NCBI GenBank assembly: GCA_015680905.1 | Contig: CM027385.1 | Coordinates: forward strand, 76,653,501 to 76,717,500 | Direction of reading: 5' to 3' | DNA: 64,000 nt | DNA from: Coptis chinensis | Lineage: Eukaryota; Streptophyta; Magnoliopsida; Ranunculales; Ranunculaceae | Shown here: piece after piece, positions 11,485 through 22,495 of the stretch | Numbering within the stretch: the stretch's first letter is position 1 | How the letters are laid out: each line of letters begins with the position of its first letter | Program-made: the position numbers and the translations under genes | The notes under the pieces: model-generated | Told to the model about the DNA's origin: nothing | Seen by the model: the letters and a program-made list of their open reading frames with translations, nothing else | The model's database searches: none

Positions 11485-12525
11485 CCAATTAGAGAGAAAA
11501 AAAAGTTAATACACATATGTCAACAGACTATTACAAAGAATAAATAGTCATTTAACAAAACAATAAATTTATAAGAACAGTATGTAACCAAGTTGTAAAA
11601 GACAGAAGAGCAATAATGCCAATCTAAAGGTGTTGAGAGAGGTTAGCTTATACATTTTATTATGCACATATGTTCCAAACTAAAAAAAAAAAAAATAGCT
11701 ATATCATAAGCTCTTGCAGACGCAGTTGCTCAGATTCTTTGTTGAATATGAACAAAGCCATATTCTCAGCAAACCATTTTCCCCACAGAAAATTAGAAAA
11801 CTAAAAAAAAGACAGAGCACCAAAGTTGTCAAGACACAATTTCAAGCCTAAAAAAGTAGCGAAGCAGGAAAACCTCATGAAACCATTTTCCCCACAAAGT
11901 AGTGAAGCAGGAAAACCTCATGAAACCATTTTCCCCATAATAAATTAGATAACTAAAAAAAAGAAACAGAGCAGCGAAGTTGTAAAGAGAAAATTTCAAG
12001 AATAAAAAAGTCGCGAAGTAGGAAACCTCCAAAGAAGTGTATGAGATGGATATGGGGTAGCCAAATCGTCTGGTTCTGAGGGATTGGCACTTGATTGGAG
12101 GAGTGAACCATCAACTAAATCCTTGATTCCAGTAGACTTGCTTCAAGGAGCTTCTGATTGTTGATCTTTTATTTCTTTCAATGGCAAAGTTGGCTAATTT
12201 GAAATGGAAGTTCGAGTAACTATTGTTCTAATGGCAAGTTTGGGTTTTGTTAGCAGCGAGAAAAGAAATTTGCATACAGAAGATAAAAACATACGTGAGA
12301 AGAAATTTGGGGTTTTATCTAAATGAGTTTAAATATCGGCTTCAAGGCTTGAGTGGCTGAGAAAAAGACGTGTTTCATTCTGGTAGGATCGAACAGACGG
12401 AATCACAGCCGGAAGGCTTAGAAGGCTAAAACCAACAGATGTTAAAAAGCAGTAAGAGGTGGAAGGCTAGCTCGTGAAAGCCTCTATGTCCTAGCGGCTA
12501 AAGGCAGGCTTAACAGTGCGGGCAC
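11485..12525. other. Non-coding, upstream of the Arg-rich gene
   Basis: AT-rich sequence with no recognised gene. It would hold the 5' untranslated region or first intron of the minus-strand gene at 10696-11484. Confidence 0.4.
11856..11940. repeat. 43-bp tandem repeat, two copies
   Basis: Units starting gtagcgaagcagg (11856) and gtagtgaagcagg (11899) are almost identical over 43 bp and include aaaccattttcccca. A third degenerate trace follows at about 11973-12030. Confidence 0.75.
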
Positions 12526-12526
12526 G

Positions 12527-12551
12527 CCCCTTTAAAGGGGTTTAGATTAGA
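12527..12551 (-). mobile_element. Candidate Helitron 5' terminus
   Basis: On the minus strand the sequence reads TCTAATCTAAACCCC followed by a CCCCTTTAAAGGGG palindrome (12527-12540) and a GC-rich run. The TC start preceded by A, and a short arm of this kind, fit the 5' end of many plant Helitrons. It lies upstream of, and in the same orientation as, the Arg-rich gene at 10696-11484. The 3' CTRR end with its hairpin was not found. Confidence 0.35.
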
Positions 12552-12736
12552 TATATGTATCTATTTGTTGACTGCTCAAAATTGAATTCAACTAAACATG
12601 GGTGGTAATAATGCTTTACTTCAATAATAAGTCTGTAATAGATTCAATTTGTAATAGATTCAATATATAGTATATTCACAAAAGAAATATGACACACCAA
12701 AGAGTAAAAAAAATTATTACCTTATACTCGTATTCG

Positions 12737-12744
12737 CTTGGGAG
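12737..12744. other. Target-site duplication shared by two hAT elements
   Basis: The octamer cttgggag occurs here, again at 14379-14386, and as cctgggag at 22017-22024. The three copies bracket two consecutive hAT-type elements (12745-14378 and 14387-22016), so the second used the target copy made by the first. The 8-bp length is diagnostic of hAT insertion. Confidence 0.8.
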
Positions 12745-13816
12745 AAGGGATGATAAAAGGGCCGAGCCGGGCCCGCCCCTCAAACCATAAAACTCTCATG
12801 ATTGAGCGGCGGGCTGACCGGTCCCTATTTTGTATGGTATTTGTTACTGAGGGACCCTATATTGTGTTGGGCAGACTCCAAAAAAATAATAATTATTACA
12901 AGTGTGTCATTGGTCCCAAAAAGTCCAAAAAAAAAACAATTATTACAAGTGTGTCATTGGTCCCAAAAAGTTGAATTCGAAAACCCCAAGCTTAAACGAC
13001 CCGGCTAGGTCGTTCGTTGTGCAAACCAACGGTCTGGTCACACTGTCTGGACTAAGTCCAAAACGATGTGGCCATATCGTTTGGGATTTGGACTTAGAAA
13101 AAAACTTACCGGTGTGGTCACATCGTTTGGACTAAGTCCCAAACAACTTGGCCACACCGTTTGGGTTTGAAAAAAATATAAAGTTCTATTTTTTGGCCTC
13201 TTGATCGGTGTGGGCACATCGTAAAGGCCAAAAAACAGAACTTTATATTTTTTCAAAGTTCAAATCCCAAACGGTGTGGCCATATCATTGGGGACTTAGT
13301 TCAAACGGTGTGGCCATATCGTTGGGGATTTTTCTAAGTCCAAATCCCAAACGACATAGCCACATCGTTTTGGATTCAGTCCAGACGGTGTGACCAGACT
13401 GTTTGGTGTGCACAACGAATGACCTAGCCGGGTCGTTTAAGTTTGGGGTTTTCAAATTTTCTCATTCAGCCACTGTACACATGCATATTCAACCCTAGTC
13501 ACGTGCATATTCAGCCCTAGTGTTTAATGTTAGTGTTAGGATATAGTTTTCATGGTTTAAGATTTAGGATGGTGGAAGAGAAGAGAAGAGAATATAAGAG
13601 AAGGTCTGAAAAGGGGAAATTCACGTTGGTTTGGGAGGTGCCCAACACAAAACAACTTTTTGGGACCAATGACACACTTGTAATAATTGTTTTTTTTTTA
13701 GAGTCTGCCCAACACAATATGGGGTCCGTCAGTAACAAGACCCTTTTGTATTGAGGGCCGATCCGCCCCTCGACCCTCATTTTTGAGAGCCGGGTCGAGC
13801 CCGGTCTAATTATACT

Positions 13817-13853
<37 letters not shown>

Positions 13854-14378
13854 TTATTTTTTATGAATAACAATTTTAACTAAGTATACAAAACTAATTT
13901 TTATGTCTTTAGAAAAAAAATTAAAAAAATAGATAGAGATGGTGGAAGAGATGATATTCTTAAGACATCTACATTTTTCATACTTAACTATGTTGTTAGG
14001 TTGGATTTGCTTTTTTGTATGACATATATACCTATCATTAAATCAATTACAAAAACACATATGTTATGTTATGTTCTAATTTATTTCCTATTAAAAACTA
14101 ATTTAAGGATTTTTTTTTATACAATTTAGATAATTATGGTACAATATATAAATATAATGTAAAATAACAAGAAAATGTATGAGGGCTTGGAAGGGCCAAA
14201 TGAGGGCCGGGCCCATGCCCCAGAACCTCGACCCTTGCCCGCCCCTAACAAGCATGAGGGTCGGGCTAGTCTACCCCTCAAATTTGTGAGGGCCAACTTT
14301 TGAGGGTTTTGACACGCATTTTTTAAGGTCGGTCGGTCGGGTTGGGTTGAGGGGTTGAGGGCCAAATTATCACCCATA
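12745..14378. mobile_element. hAT-type non-autonomous element 1
   Basis: The element lies between identical 8-bp copies of cttgggag. Its ends are imperfect inverted repeats: aagggatgataa on the left against tatgggtgataa read inward from the right (9 of 12). Both ends are followed by GC-rich ggccc-type sequence. The left two thirds (12758-13812) is a large foldback, so three related terminus-like segments exist (about 12745-12850, 13700-13812, 14170-14378). A T tract lies at 13822-13850 and the sequence to 14160 is AT-rich. There is no transposase. Open frames in the GC-rich ends are low-complexity shadows. Confidence 0.7.
12758..13812. repeat. Large inverted repeat (foldback) of about 1.05 kb
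   Basis: The two halves are inverted copies centred near 13200. Matching pairs include gtgtcattggtcccaaaaag (copies near 12905 and 12951) against ctttttgggaccaatgacac (13656), aaacgacccggctaggtcgt (12993) against acctagccgggtcgtttaa (about 13421), and aatataaagttct (13175) against agaactttatatt (13238). Inside each arm a unit containing acggtgtggcc or its complement recurs several times. RNA or single-stranded DNA of this region would fold into a long hairpin. Confidence 0.8.
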
Positions 14379-15217
14379 CTTGGGAGTAGGGGTGGGAATT
14401 TGGCCCTAACGACCCTAACTGATTCGACCCTAAGCCCTATAAAGCCCTCACAGAGTTTAGGGCAGGGCCGACCCGGCCTTAATGCCTTCTCAGACAGGGT
14501 CAGGGCTAAGATTCTGAAACATAGGCCCGACCCTAACCAAGCCCTCACTAAGCCCTAGTTATAATTTCACTATAAAATACACATATTATAACTATCCAAC
14601 TCCTTGTTACATATTTTCAATTAAAATAACACTGTCATTTGTAATTTATCACTTACTGTATGGGTACTTCTAAGAACTTGTCTTATATCATAAAAACTTG
14701 TTAACCTAATTGTTTCTATCTCACAACTCACGTCAATAATGAGCACTAGGCACTGGGCACTAGCTTAATAAAAAATAGGTTGACGTCAATAAAAACTCCT
14801 TCCAAACTCTTATTTGTCTTTGTGTTCTTCAATGTTAAATGTAATTTTGGTGAGATTTGAGTACAAGAAATAACGGATTTACACTACTACAGAATGACAC
14901 TTATACCACTGTTTTTAAGTGTGGCATAAATATATTTACCACTGTTATACAACCGTGACAATAGGTGGTGTGGTATATAATAATAGCAAAACTGTGGTAT
15001 ATATGTTTAACAGATACCACGGTTTTTCAAAGAACCGTGGTTTGTAATGCCCATTATATACCACAGTTGTCAACATAACCGTGGCAAATAAGCTATTGAA
15101 ACCGTGGTTTATATTAGTGTATGTGTTATAATACCGTGGTATATAGTTATACTAAACACTACGGTTTATGCCAAACCGTGGTATATATATATACCATGTA
15201 TTGGTGATATATATACC

Positions 15218-15221
<4 letters not shown>

Positions 15222-15267
<46 letters not shown>
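15222..15267. repeat. (TA)n microsatellite followed by T tract
   Basis: An uninterrupted run of about 20 TA units is followed by about 13 T residues. It lies next to the left subterminal repeats of the CACTA element. Confidence 0.9.
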
Positions 15268-15269
<2 letters not shown>

Positions 15270-16756
15270 TATTGAAACTATTTGTTCAATATTGAAACAA
15301 ACATCTCATTTCTATATTAAAACAAACATCTCAATTCCATGATAAAGTCCGCATTGACTTTTCATACCATTTGACAAGTAAATAATAGCAAACACAAGCA
15401 AAAGACTGAAAAAAAATAGAATATTTGTTAAACCATATATGCAATATAACTTCAAAATATTTTCTAAGAGTTACAAATTCATATTACAAATAAGGGTAAC
15501 ATATTCAATACGACTTTCCAAACAATCTTGAATCATTGCAATACCAAGTATTGGTGGCTTCACTCACTATAAATCCTAGTGCGGCTCCACAAAGTCCATC
15601 TAATTCCTAAAAATTCACAAAACAAATAATGAACTTAGAAATACAATATTACTAATTAAACTCATGCAATTAATTAAATATTTGAAAAATCCACCTAAAA
15701 GAAGTAAGAAGTTGAATAAATGAGAAAATGGAAGGTGGAATTTTAAGCTTTTACCTTGACGAGGAGCTTGAGGTGAGCATGGTCATTTGATTGGGGAGCA
15801 ATTATTTTTTGAGTGCTTCTTGTTTTTTCCCTCCATCAAATTGATACCCTACACAACACACTGAACAACACATTGAACGACAACAAAATGATATTCTAAA
15901 AGGCTTTGAAACACTTTATATATAAACAAAAGCACCACTTCTATAAACCTAGGACTGTCCAAAAATATTGTCATGCATCAACATGTACTAGCAAGCCGAC
16001 CCAAAATAACTCTAAAAAGAAGGGGTCGGAACATAATAATGTATAGAGTAGGTCGACCTACTTTGTACCAAGTAAAATTCAAATTTTCAAACTAACACTT
16101 GTGTCCAATGATAATATATAGAGCAAACCCAACTAGAAGCATCTAGTCATCAAGACATTAGTTTCAAACACAGAGATAAATGGGGCAGAGAAATTGTAGA
16201 TAAAAAAAAAGGTAAGAAAGAGTTGTACGAAAGATTTGTTTAACCTGTTTTATATTCCTTAAGCACAATGCAAACTCAGATACCGAGTAGTCCACCAATG
16301 GGAAAAACCAAACCTAAAAAGTCAACAAATAATGATAAATTGTGAAGACATTGACACGTGGTCGAGCCACGCATTCTTATAGAGTTAGTATAACAGGTTA
16401 TAAAAAACAATGAGGGTCATCATGTGCTCCATTGCTCAGTAATATATATAAAGTATTCATTCCATGACTAGCTATGTATGTACTAGTGCAAGTTATGAAT
16501 GAAACAAAACTTATGTGCCTGTGTACTTAGTCAAATATGCACAATATATTACTTCCCAATAAGTGGAAGCTCAAAAGGAATTAATTGTGTGGAAGTGCCC
16601 CACCTGTGTTGCTTGCTCAAAACCTTTTTCTTTCCTTTATGAGTAAAGGGAGGAAATAAAGAGAACGAATGATTTAGTGCGCCACCAAGGTTTGTTTGGC
16701 ATGTTAGGTTGGGCTAGGGCAGTAGAAATTAGATCTATGTTGGTATCGAGATGTGG
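15268..16756. other. AT-rich interior of the CACTA element
   Basis: I see no gene or motif. Short frames lack any recognisable family signature. Confidence 0.5.
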
Positions 16757-17893
16757 CTATTCTAACTCCATCTTAGCAAGAAAATAATGAAGCGGGAGAT
16801 AGTGAACCGTAAGAATAGAGTTTTCAAAATCTGGAATCGTAGAACGTTCCTCCACTACTCCCCATCCTGAAAAAGATCCTAAACCTGACGGTACGAAATT
16901 TAACATTTCACTAAGTAGTAGATTCTGTTGAATAAGCAGTTGAGCTAGTCGATCAAATCTCATTATCGGGAACCACCAGCAGTACTAGATCCTACAGAGC
17001 CGGTTTAAGCATTACTATAAGAAGCAGTTGATTCCGTTGATTAATGTGATCTGGGGCACCTAGGTTATTAAAGATCTACACCTAGAGGTATTGGACCGGC
17101 ATAACCGATTGATTCATTTCAACCAACAGCGTAATACCCAGTAACATACCTAGTTGCCTATCCGATTGGATATCGAGACCGCATCTAAGCCAGGTGTATC
17201 ATATATTGATCCATACCTTTTGCATATCCAGTACCCGGTGAAGAGCTAGCCACTGATGTGGCATATCCACCAACTGCTAGTGGCATTATAGGCGCATATG
17301 TTGATCCATCGGTAGCGGGGCGGATGCATAACCGCATCACTTCCGCATACCTTCGAGGATCGAGATAGAGACCTAGCAGCATCAATAGCGATGGATCCAT
17401 CCGAGCATTTAGAGCCACCAAAGATAGGCGAGGGAATCGATGCAGGCAAAGACATAGGGGTGGTTGATCCAGCAGATCGTGCGGAGTTGTTTACCCGATC
17501 CGGTCGAGAACCCAACAGTAGTATAGTAGCGGAGGAAGCAATGATAGAGCTAGTTTATGAAGTAAAAATGAAGCAGATCCTGCTGCTCATACATCTCGCG
17601 ATCGATAACGGGTTATGGATCTAAAGGTAACATTTAGTCCTGCTCCGGGTTTCGCCACATCCCCCACAGCTCCAGGAACAGATTCACTCGCCGGGGATTA
17701 TCCAGACCAAGGTGCAGATACATCTCGAGATTGAGATGGAGACCCATGGCAAATTGTTGGAGATCGAGCGGACCCAGTGGCTGAACCCCCCATTGACCTA
17801 GCGCTAATTGATCTTGAATCGATAAATGATCCAGCAGATTAAGAAGCAGGGGTGGTGAGAGTCGGACCAAATGGAATGCCATAGACAGCAACT
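16757..17893. other. GC-richer patch with long overlapping frames, origin unknown
   Basis: Within the AT-rich CACTA element this patch is noticeably richer in GC and open on both strands (minus 17515-17246, 17421-17185 and 17891-17634; plus 17391-17624). Minus-strand translation of 17421-17185 contains a Gly/Tyr/Ser-rich run around VGGYATSVASSSPGTGYAKG. I do not recognise the family. Composition and position suggest another captured gene fragment, or relics of an element-encoded gene. Confidence 0.3.
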
Positions 17894-17982
17894 CGGTGAA
17901 AGGCTAATGAGACGTAGGTTTCATAATTAGAATAGCCAAGTTATAAGAAAATGACCTCAGGTTATAGTAGGAATTTTCATAC

Positions 17983-18188
17983 TTGCAAAGAAGCCAATTG
18001 TTGTTAGATTAGCAATGGCCATTGTATGGTAGATTAGAAATTCACTCAAGAAGTGGCCCAAGGCATAGATGAATGATAGGAAGGTCACGGCATACAGCAG
18101 CTTGTTCTCAAGGTTGAATGCGCAAAGAAAGCAAAGGGTGCAAGTCAGAAGTGTCGACACTCCAAATGTTCCATGAACGTCAGTCACT
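17983..18188 (-). pseudogene. ERG28: Captured exon of ERG28-like sterol biosynthesis protein
   Basis: One minus-strand exon encodes about 69 residues matching plant ERG28, the small endoplasmic-reticulum membrane scaffold that tethers sterol C-4 demethylation enzymes. Recognised stretches are FGVSTLLTCTLCFLCAFNLE, FLSFIYALGHFLSEFLIYHT and ANLTTIGFFA, which form hydrophobic helices. A TTGTAG acceptor precedes the exon. One residue is missing after VHG (an in-frame loss of three bases). The other exons are absent, so this is a fragment inside the CACTA element and cannot make the protein alone. Identity rests on my recognition of the family sequence. Confidence 0.85.
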
Positions 18189-19469
18189 ACAATATAAAAG
18201 CATATCCTTTTAAGAGAATCAATGTCATCAATAGAAATATATAAAACAACAACAAAGATGAAATGATGTGGAAACAATCACTTAGGGAAAAATTAAGGAA
18301 ATGGGACTTGGACAGTGGAATGAAATGTGTAAATGGATTAAAAAAGTGAGCAGATTAGAAATCATTGACAACATATATAAATGTCCTTTAGCCCAATCCC
18401 TCAACAGGCCACCTGCACTTATTCCAATATAAGAAAATTTCTATGTATTTGATAGAGCTCCTAATATTCCAGGTATATCAAGACAAATGTTTCTGATATT
18501 CTGTCTTTACTTCATTCTTGATACTAAGAACTGCTATTTAACTATAGAGGAGAGTAAAACGCCACACAAAGTAACAAATGAACATATCATACCAGCCCAT
18601 AGGCTGTATCTATGCTTAGGATTGCTTCAAACTTAAATTTGATTTTCCTAAGGAGTTTATCATAGAGACAAAAAATAATAAGAAACTCAATTCAGTATTT
18701 AAAGTTCTTAAAGAAACATATCTGCTTTATTGATCTCACCTTTCTTCTTCTTTATATACAAATCCTAAACGGTAACTTTCTTCATAGAGGTGTTAAACTT
18801 TAGATTTCATTTTCAATCTTTCTATTGATCATTACAACTCAAGATAAAGATCACCTAATTCTTCACACCTCTTAAACTCTAGCATCTAATAAGAAACCAA
18901 TCATAGCTCCAGTAGTTATGTAAATAACATTGCTTATACTTGAAATAATCCAAGACACGTGGTCTCAAAATTAATTCTCTTTCCCTTCACCTTCGGACAT
19001 ATATATATCAGTAGCAAAGAGCCATATCACTCTACTGATATGGTAACAAAGAGCCATATCAGTAGAGTGGTAAATTGTCATCCTATATTCCAAAATCAGA
19101 TATAAGAAATGGGCATTTAACATGAAAGCAGATCCGATTGAATTTATGGATATAAGAAAAACTTGTATATTTACTTGGCATAACTTCAAGTATGCTGTGT
19201 TTTTTGCAGCCTCATCCCAAACCTGTCTGAATCTTGCAGTCTACAGAACAAAAATACAAAAAAAACAGCAAAAAAGAAAGAAAGAACATAAGTAGTCATT
19301 TCAGGCATACATTTGCATGTGAGTATTAACAGATATATTGGAAAACATACCTCTAGATAGTGCAACAGAAAAATCAGTACCAAGTAGCCTGAATCAGCAT
19401 GCAGAAGAATTAGACACATTACCAAGAACAAATCTCGAGTAAAAACGAGAAAGGCACTCAAAAGCGAAC

Positions 19470-20282
19470 CTGAAAATGTGGATGAGCTGTTGCAATTCAA
19501 AATCTCTAAGGAAAATTGCTTTACCAGTGATGAGTTCAGCTATTTATTGAGAACATAAAAGTATCACCCATTAATAATTTCATACATACAAACGAGCCAC
19601 ATTAAAACAATTCTTACAAGTAAGAGTGATTTATTACCAAAAATACAGCCAACAGACCAGATGTCTACTGGGGTCGAGTACTGCGTAGCTCCAAGAAGCA
19701 CTTTAGGTGCTCGATACCACAGAGTAAGGATCTGAAACCATCGTTCAAATTCAACATTACTATCTAACTAACAAATTTTAACATCATAGTCACAGGACTA
19801 TATGTAGTAAGTACCTCATGAGTATACTTCTTCATTGGCAAAGTGAACGCTCGAGCAAGACCGAGATCAGCTATCTTAAGCATCATTGTCTTTAGGTCCC
19901 TATGCAACACTCCATGACCATGGCAAAAAGAAACTCCTTTGCAAAGTTGGTACATGAGATTCTTAATTGTCTGAGGCGGAATAATCTCCCCCTTATTACC
20001 AAAACTCCGCATAAACTTCTTCAAATCAGTGTCCATGTATTCAAAAACAAGATACAGAACAATTTTCCCTTCTTTATTCTGTGCTTGTTTAACATCCAAC
20101 AATCTAATTTGAGCAAAAAAAAACTAATTAAACCCTAATAATAATAAATAAAACAAGCCTAATTAAATAAAGATTGATTATTTATACCTGACAACGGAGG
20201 GATCTAGAGAAAGCATTCTGAGAATGGAGATTTCACGGAGGGTAGTGGGTGGGACACCTTCTTCGTCTTCACGAAGTCTTCA
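19470..20282 (-). pseudogene. CDKB2: Captured fragment of a B2-type cyclin-dependent kinase (four exons)
   Basis: Four minus-strand exons with intact splice sites match plant CDKB2, the mitotic kinase: 20282-20188 (EDEEGVPPTTLREISILRML), 20103-19815 (VLYLVFEYMDTDLKKFMRSF, CKGVSFCHGHGVLHRDLK, LKIADLGLARAFTLP), 19731-19638 ([20 protein letters not shown]) and 19539-19470 (ELITGKAIFLRDFELQQLIH). Missing are the N-terminus with the ATP-binding Gly loop and catalytic Lys, and everything after the last exon. Exon two lacks about nine residues straight after HRDLK, removing the catalytic-loop Asn, so no active kinase is possible. The fragment sits inside the CACTA element with introns retained. Confidence 0.88.
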
Positions 20283-20664
20283 TTCTTTAGAACAAGTTTT
20301 CAAGTCGTGTTCTTGAGAAGAAACAGAAGAATACCCTCCTTCTTCTTCATCATCGTCTTAGCAAAATAAGAAAACCCTAACCTAGCGGCTGTGAGAGAGA
20401 AAGACAGAGCGTGATTTCTTTTTTGTTTCCTCTTTTCGAAATTTCGATGATGTTTTGGTTTTTTGGATTTGTAACACTTCTCAAACGATTTTCAAGCGTT
20501 AGCAATTAATTCCGGAAATTCACCAAAATTAAGTAACGCTTTACAATATTGCCAACGCTTATATAGCGTTGACAACTTACTAACGGTAAATAACCGTTGC
20601 AAAGCAAAAAAGGTGCGTGTTGCAAATATTCTATTATGGTGTAGTGATTGCAAGATAGAAATAC

Positions 20665-20763
20665 CTTCAATGTGCCACGGTACCCTACAACACGCACAGT
20701 GGACAAGATTAAAGACCCTGTCAGGATACGGTAATCTCTTAGTCCCCATGACGGCTGATATAG
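20665..20763 (-). pseudogene. Captured exon of a DUF248-type methyltransferase (PMT family)
   Basis: A single 99-base minus-strand exon bounded by AG and GT encodes ISAVMGTKRLPYPDRVFNLV followed by HCACCRVPWHIEG. This is a hallmark segment of plant PMT (QUA2/PMT24-like) putative S-adenosylmethionine-dependent methyltransferases of the Golgi, which act in pectin metabolism. The rest of the gene is not seen nearby. It lies beside the CDKB2 fragment, in the same orientation, inside the CACTA element. Confidence 0.8.
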
Positions 20764-22148
20764 CTAGTAAAAACAATTAAATTTAAAACTCAATCAACAA
20801 GAAATTTATAAACCCTAGAAAACGAATTCAAGAATTACAAAACCAAAATAGCGAAAGACAAAATTGAACTTCGTCAAAAGTAGTAATATGGATACCCTAA
20901 AAAATCGGAAAGATGGTACCTTTGTCTGAGATGAAGAAATTGAGATGAACAAAAACTGCTTCCTTTAGTTCAATTTCATCGAAATTTGGGGAAGATGAAC
21001 AAAAATGAGGTGGAATTCGAATAGATCAAGAAACATGGAGAAAACATCATGCGGAGTTAAGAGGGAAGGGTTTCTCTTTGTTGTGTTCTTGAGTTGAGGT
21101 CGAGAAGAAATCCAATTCCTTGCACTATTATGGTGTAGTGACGCGTTTTCTCACTGTTGTGGGAATCCTAAGAGTCGTAGAACTGTAGAAGTTGTGGGGA
21201 GAGACCGAGAGAATAGCGGGAATCCAATTTGAATGAGTTTTTAGATCTTGTGTATTTTTTTTGCGTATTTGACTATTTGGCATAAAGTCATAAACCACGG
21301 TAGAAAGTGGAAAATTTATATACCACTGTTTATGTTTAAGGTAGTGGGGATGTGGAGTACTCTCATGCTGGAAAAAAAACTAACCATGGTATATGGCCCA
21401 ACTTATCCCACGGTTTTCATGTAACTGTGGCATATACTAGTAAACCAATGACCAAAGAAATTTCTGCCGTGGTATATAAGTATTTCCCACGGTTTTTGAA
21501 AGAACCATGGTATAAACGTTCTTATTGACCGTGGTATATGTGTCATTCTGTAGTAGTGTTAATTATATCAGTGAAAGATCCTTCCAAAATGTGTCTTGTG
21601 TATTTTAACTGTAATTTTGAAATATAAGTATAAGTCTCTATGTACTTTAGTTTATTAGATTGTGGATATGCATTTTAAATTGTTGGACTTATCAAAAATT
21701 ATTACTAGATTTGTTGTTATTCAAATTTCAAAGTGGTGGGACTTTGAGTTTGCAAATCTTTGAATTTTTTTTGTAATATAAATGAGTTTTAAAATTGATG
21801 CAGTAAAAAGGAGAAAATATATAGGCCCGGCCCAGCCCGACCCTAATTTTTTTAAAAAGGGCTTAGGGTAGGGTCAGGGCTTGAGATTTAGACTTATGAC
21901 CCGACCCGACTGGGCCCTATGGGGACTTTAGGGTCGGGCTGACCCGACCATAATAACTGAAAGGCTTTAAATATTTAAGGCCGGGCTAGCCCGACCCGGC
22001 CCATTTCCCACCCCTACCTGGGAGCCCTTCAACTTGGGGCAACACTGGAGCATGGAAAGCCCGGAAATAAGGAGTCATGGATTTGGGCTTTAAACATAAA
22101 CTAGCCCAAGCCCAAGTAGAAACTTAATCAATTTAAAAGCGTGACCAT

Positions 22149-22477
22149 ATAAGGGTGGAATTCGAGCTAAACAAGTTGAGCTTTAGCATGCTCAAGCTCA
22201 GCTCACTAATTACACTAGCTTTAAATTGAGCTCGAGCTCGGCTCATATAGTTAAACGAGCGAGCTCGAGTCGAGCTTAAACGAGCCAAGCCCGAGCCGCT
22301 CAGTTATTTAACACTATAAATATGCTATTTGAGCTAAACGAGCCGAGCTTCATCAATCTCATTTGTTAGACGAGCTTTAATTTGAGCTCGAGCTCGGCTC
22401 ATATAGTTAAACGAGCGAGCTTAGGTCGATCTAAACAAGCCGAGCTCTGAGCCCTCGGCTCAAATTCCACCCTTAGA
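22149..22477. mobile_element. hAT-type MITE of about 330 bp
   Basis: Ends aagggtggaattcgagc and, inverted, taagggtggaatttgagcc form an imperfect terminal inverted repeat. Flanking octamers gtgaccat (22141-22148) and ctgaccat (22478-22485) match at 7 of 8. The interior is made of gagctcgagctcgg and aaacgagc motifs in direct and inverted order, including a near-exact repeat of gctcggctcatatagttaaa at about 22233 and 22394. Confidence 0.75.
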
Positions 22478-22495
22478 CTGACCATTTTACAATGA

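Larger units (their letters stand above)
14882..21558. mobile_element. Complete 6.7-kb CACTA element carrying host gene fragments
   Basis: Perfect 19-bp terminal inverted repeats cactactacagaatgacac (14882-14900 and, inverted, 21540-21558) are flanked by the 3-bp duplication tta (14879-14881, 21559-21561). Subterminal repeats of the type accgtggtatata fill about 14900-15230 and 21290-21540 in both orientations. No TNPA/TNPD-like transposase is recognised. The interior carries, all on the minus strand, exon fragments resembling ERG28 (17983-18188), CDKB2 (19470-20282) and a DUF248 methyltransferase (20665-20763), with introns kept, so capture was from genomic DNA. It is a gene-capturing, non-autonomous element. 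Confidence 0.9.
14387..22016. mobile_element. hAT-type non-autonomous element 2, interrupted by a CACTA element
   Basis: The left end taggggtgggaa (14387) and the right end ttcccacccccta-type sequence (to 22016) form a 12-bp inverted repeat of the TAGGGGTGGG class usual for plant hAT elements. Flanks are cttgggag and cctgggag (7 of 8). Removing the CACTA insertion at 14882-21558 leaves an element of about 0.95 kb with GC-rich ccctaa/gggtcggg subterminal runs and an AT-rich middle. No transposase is encoded. Confidence 0.8.

Noticed and set aside
14126..14558. Long frames on both strands as genes
   Set aside because: They lie in GC-rich, repetitive hAT termini and show no domain.
15104..15295. 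63-codon plus-strand frame
   Set aside because: It reads through subterminal repeats and a (TA)n microsatellite.
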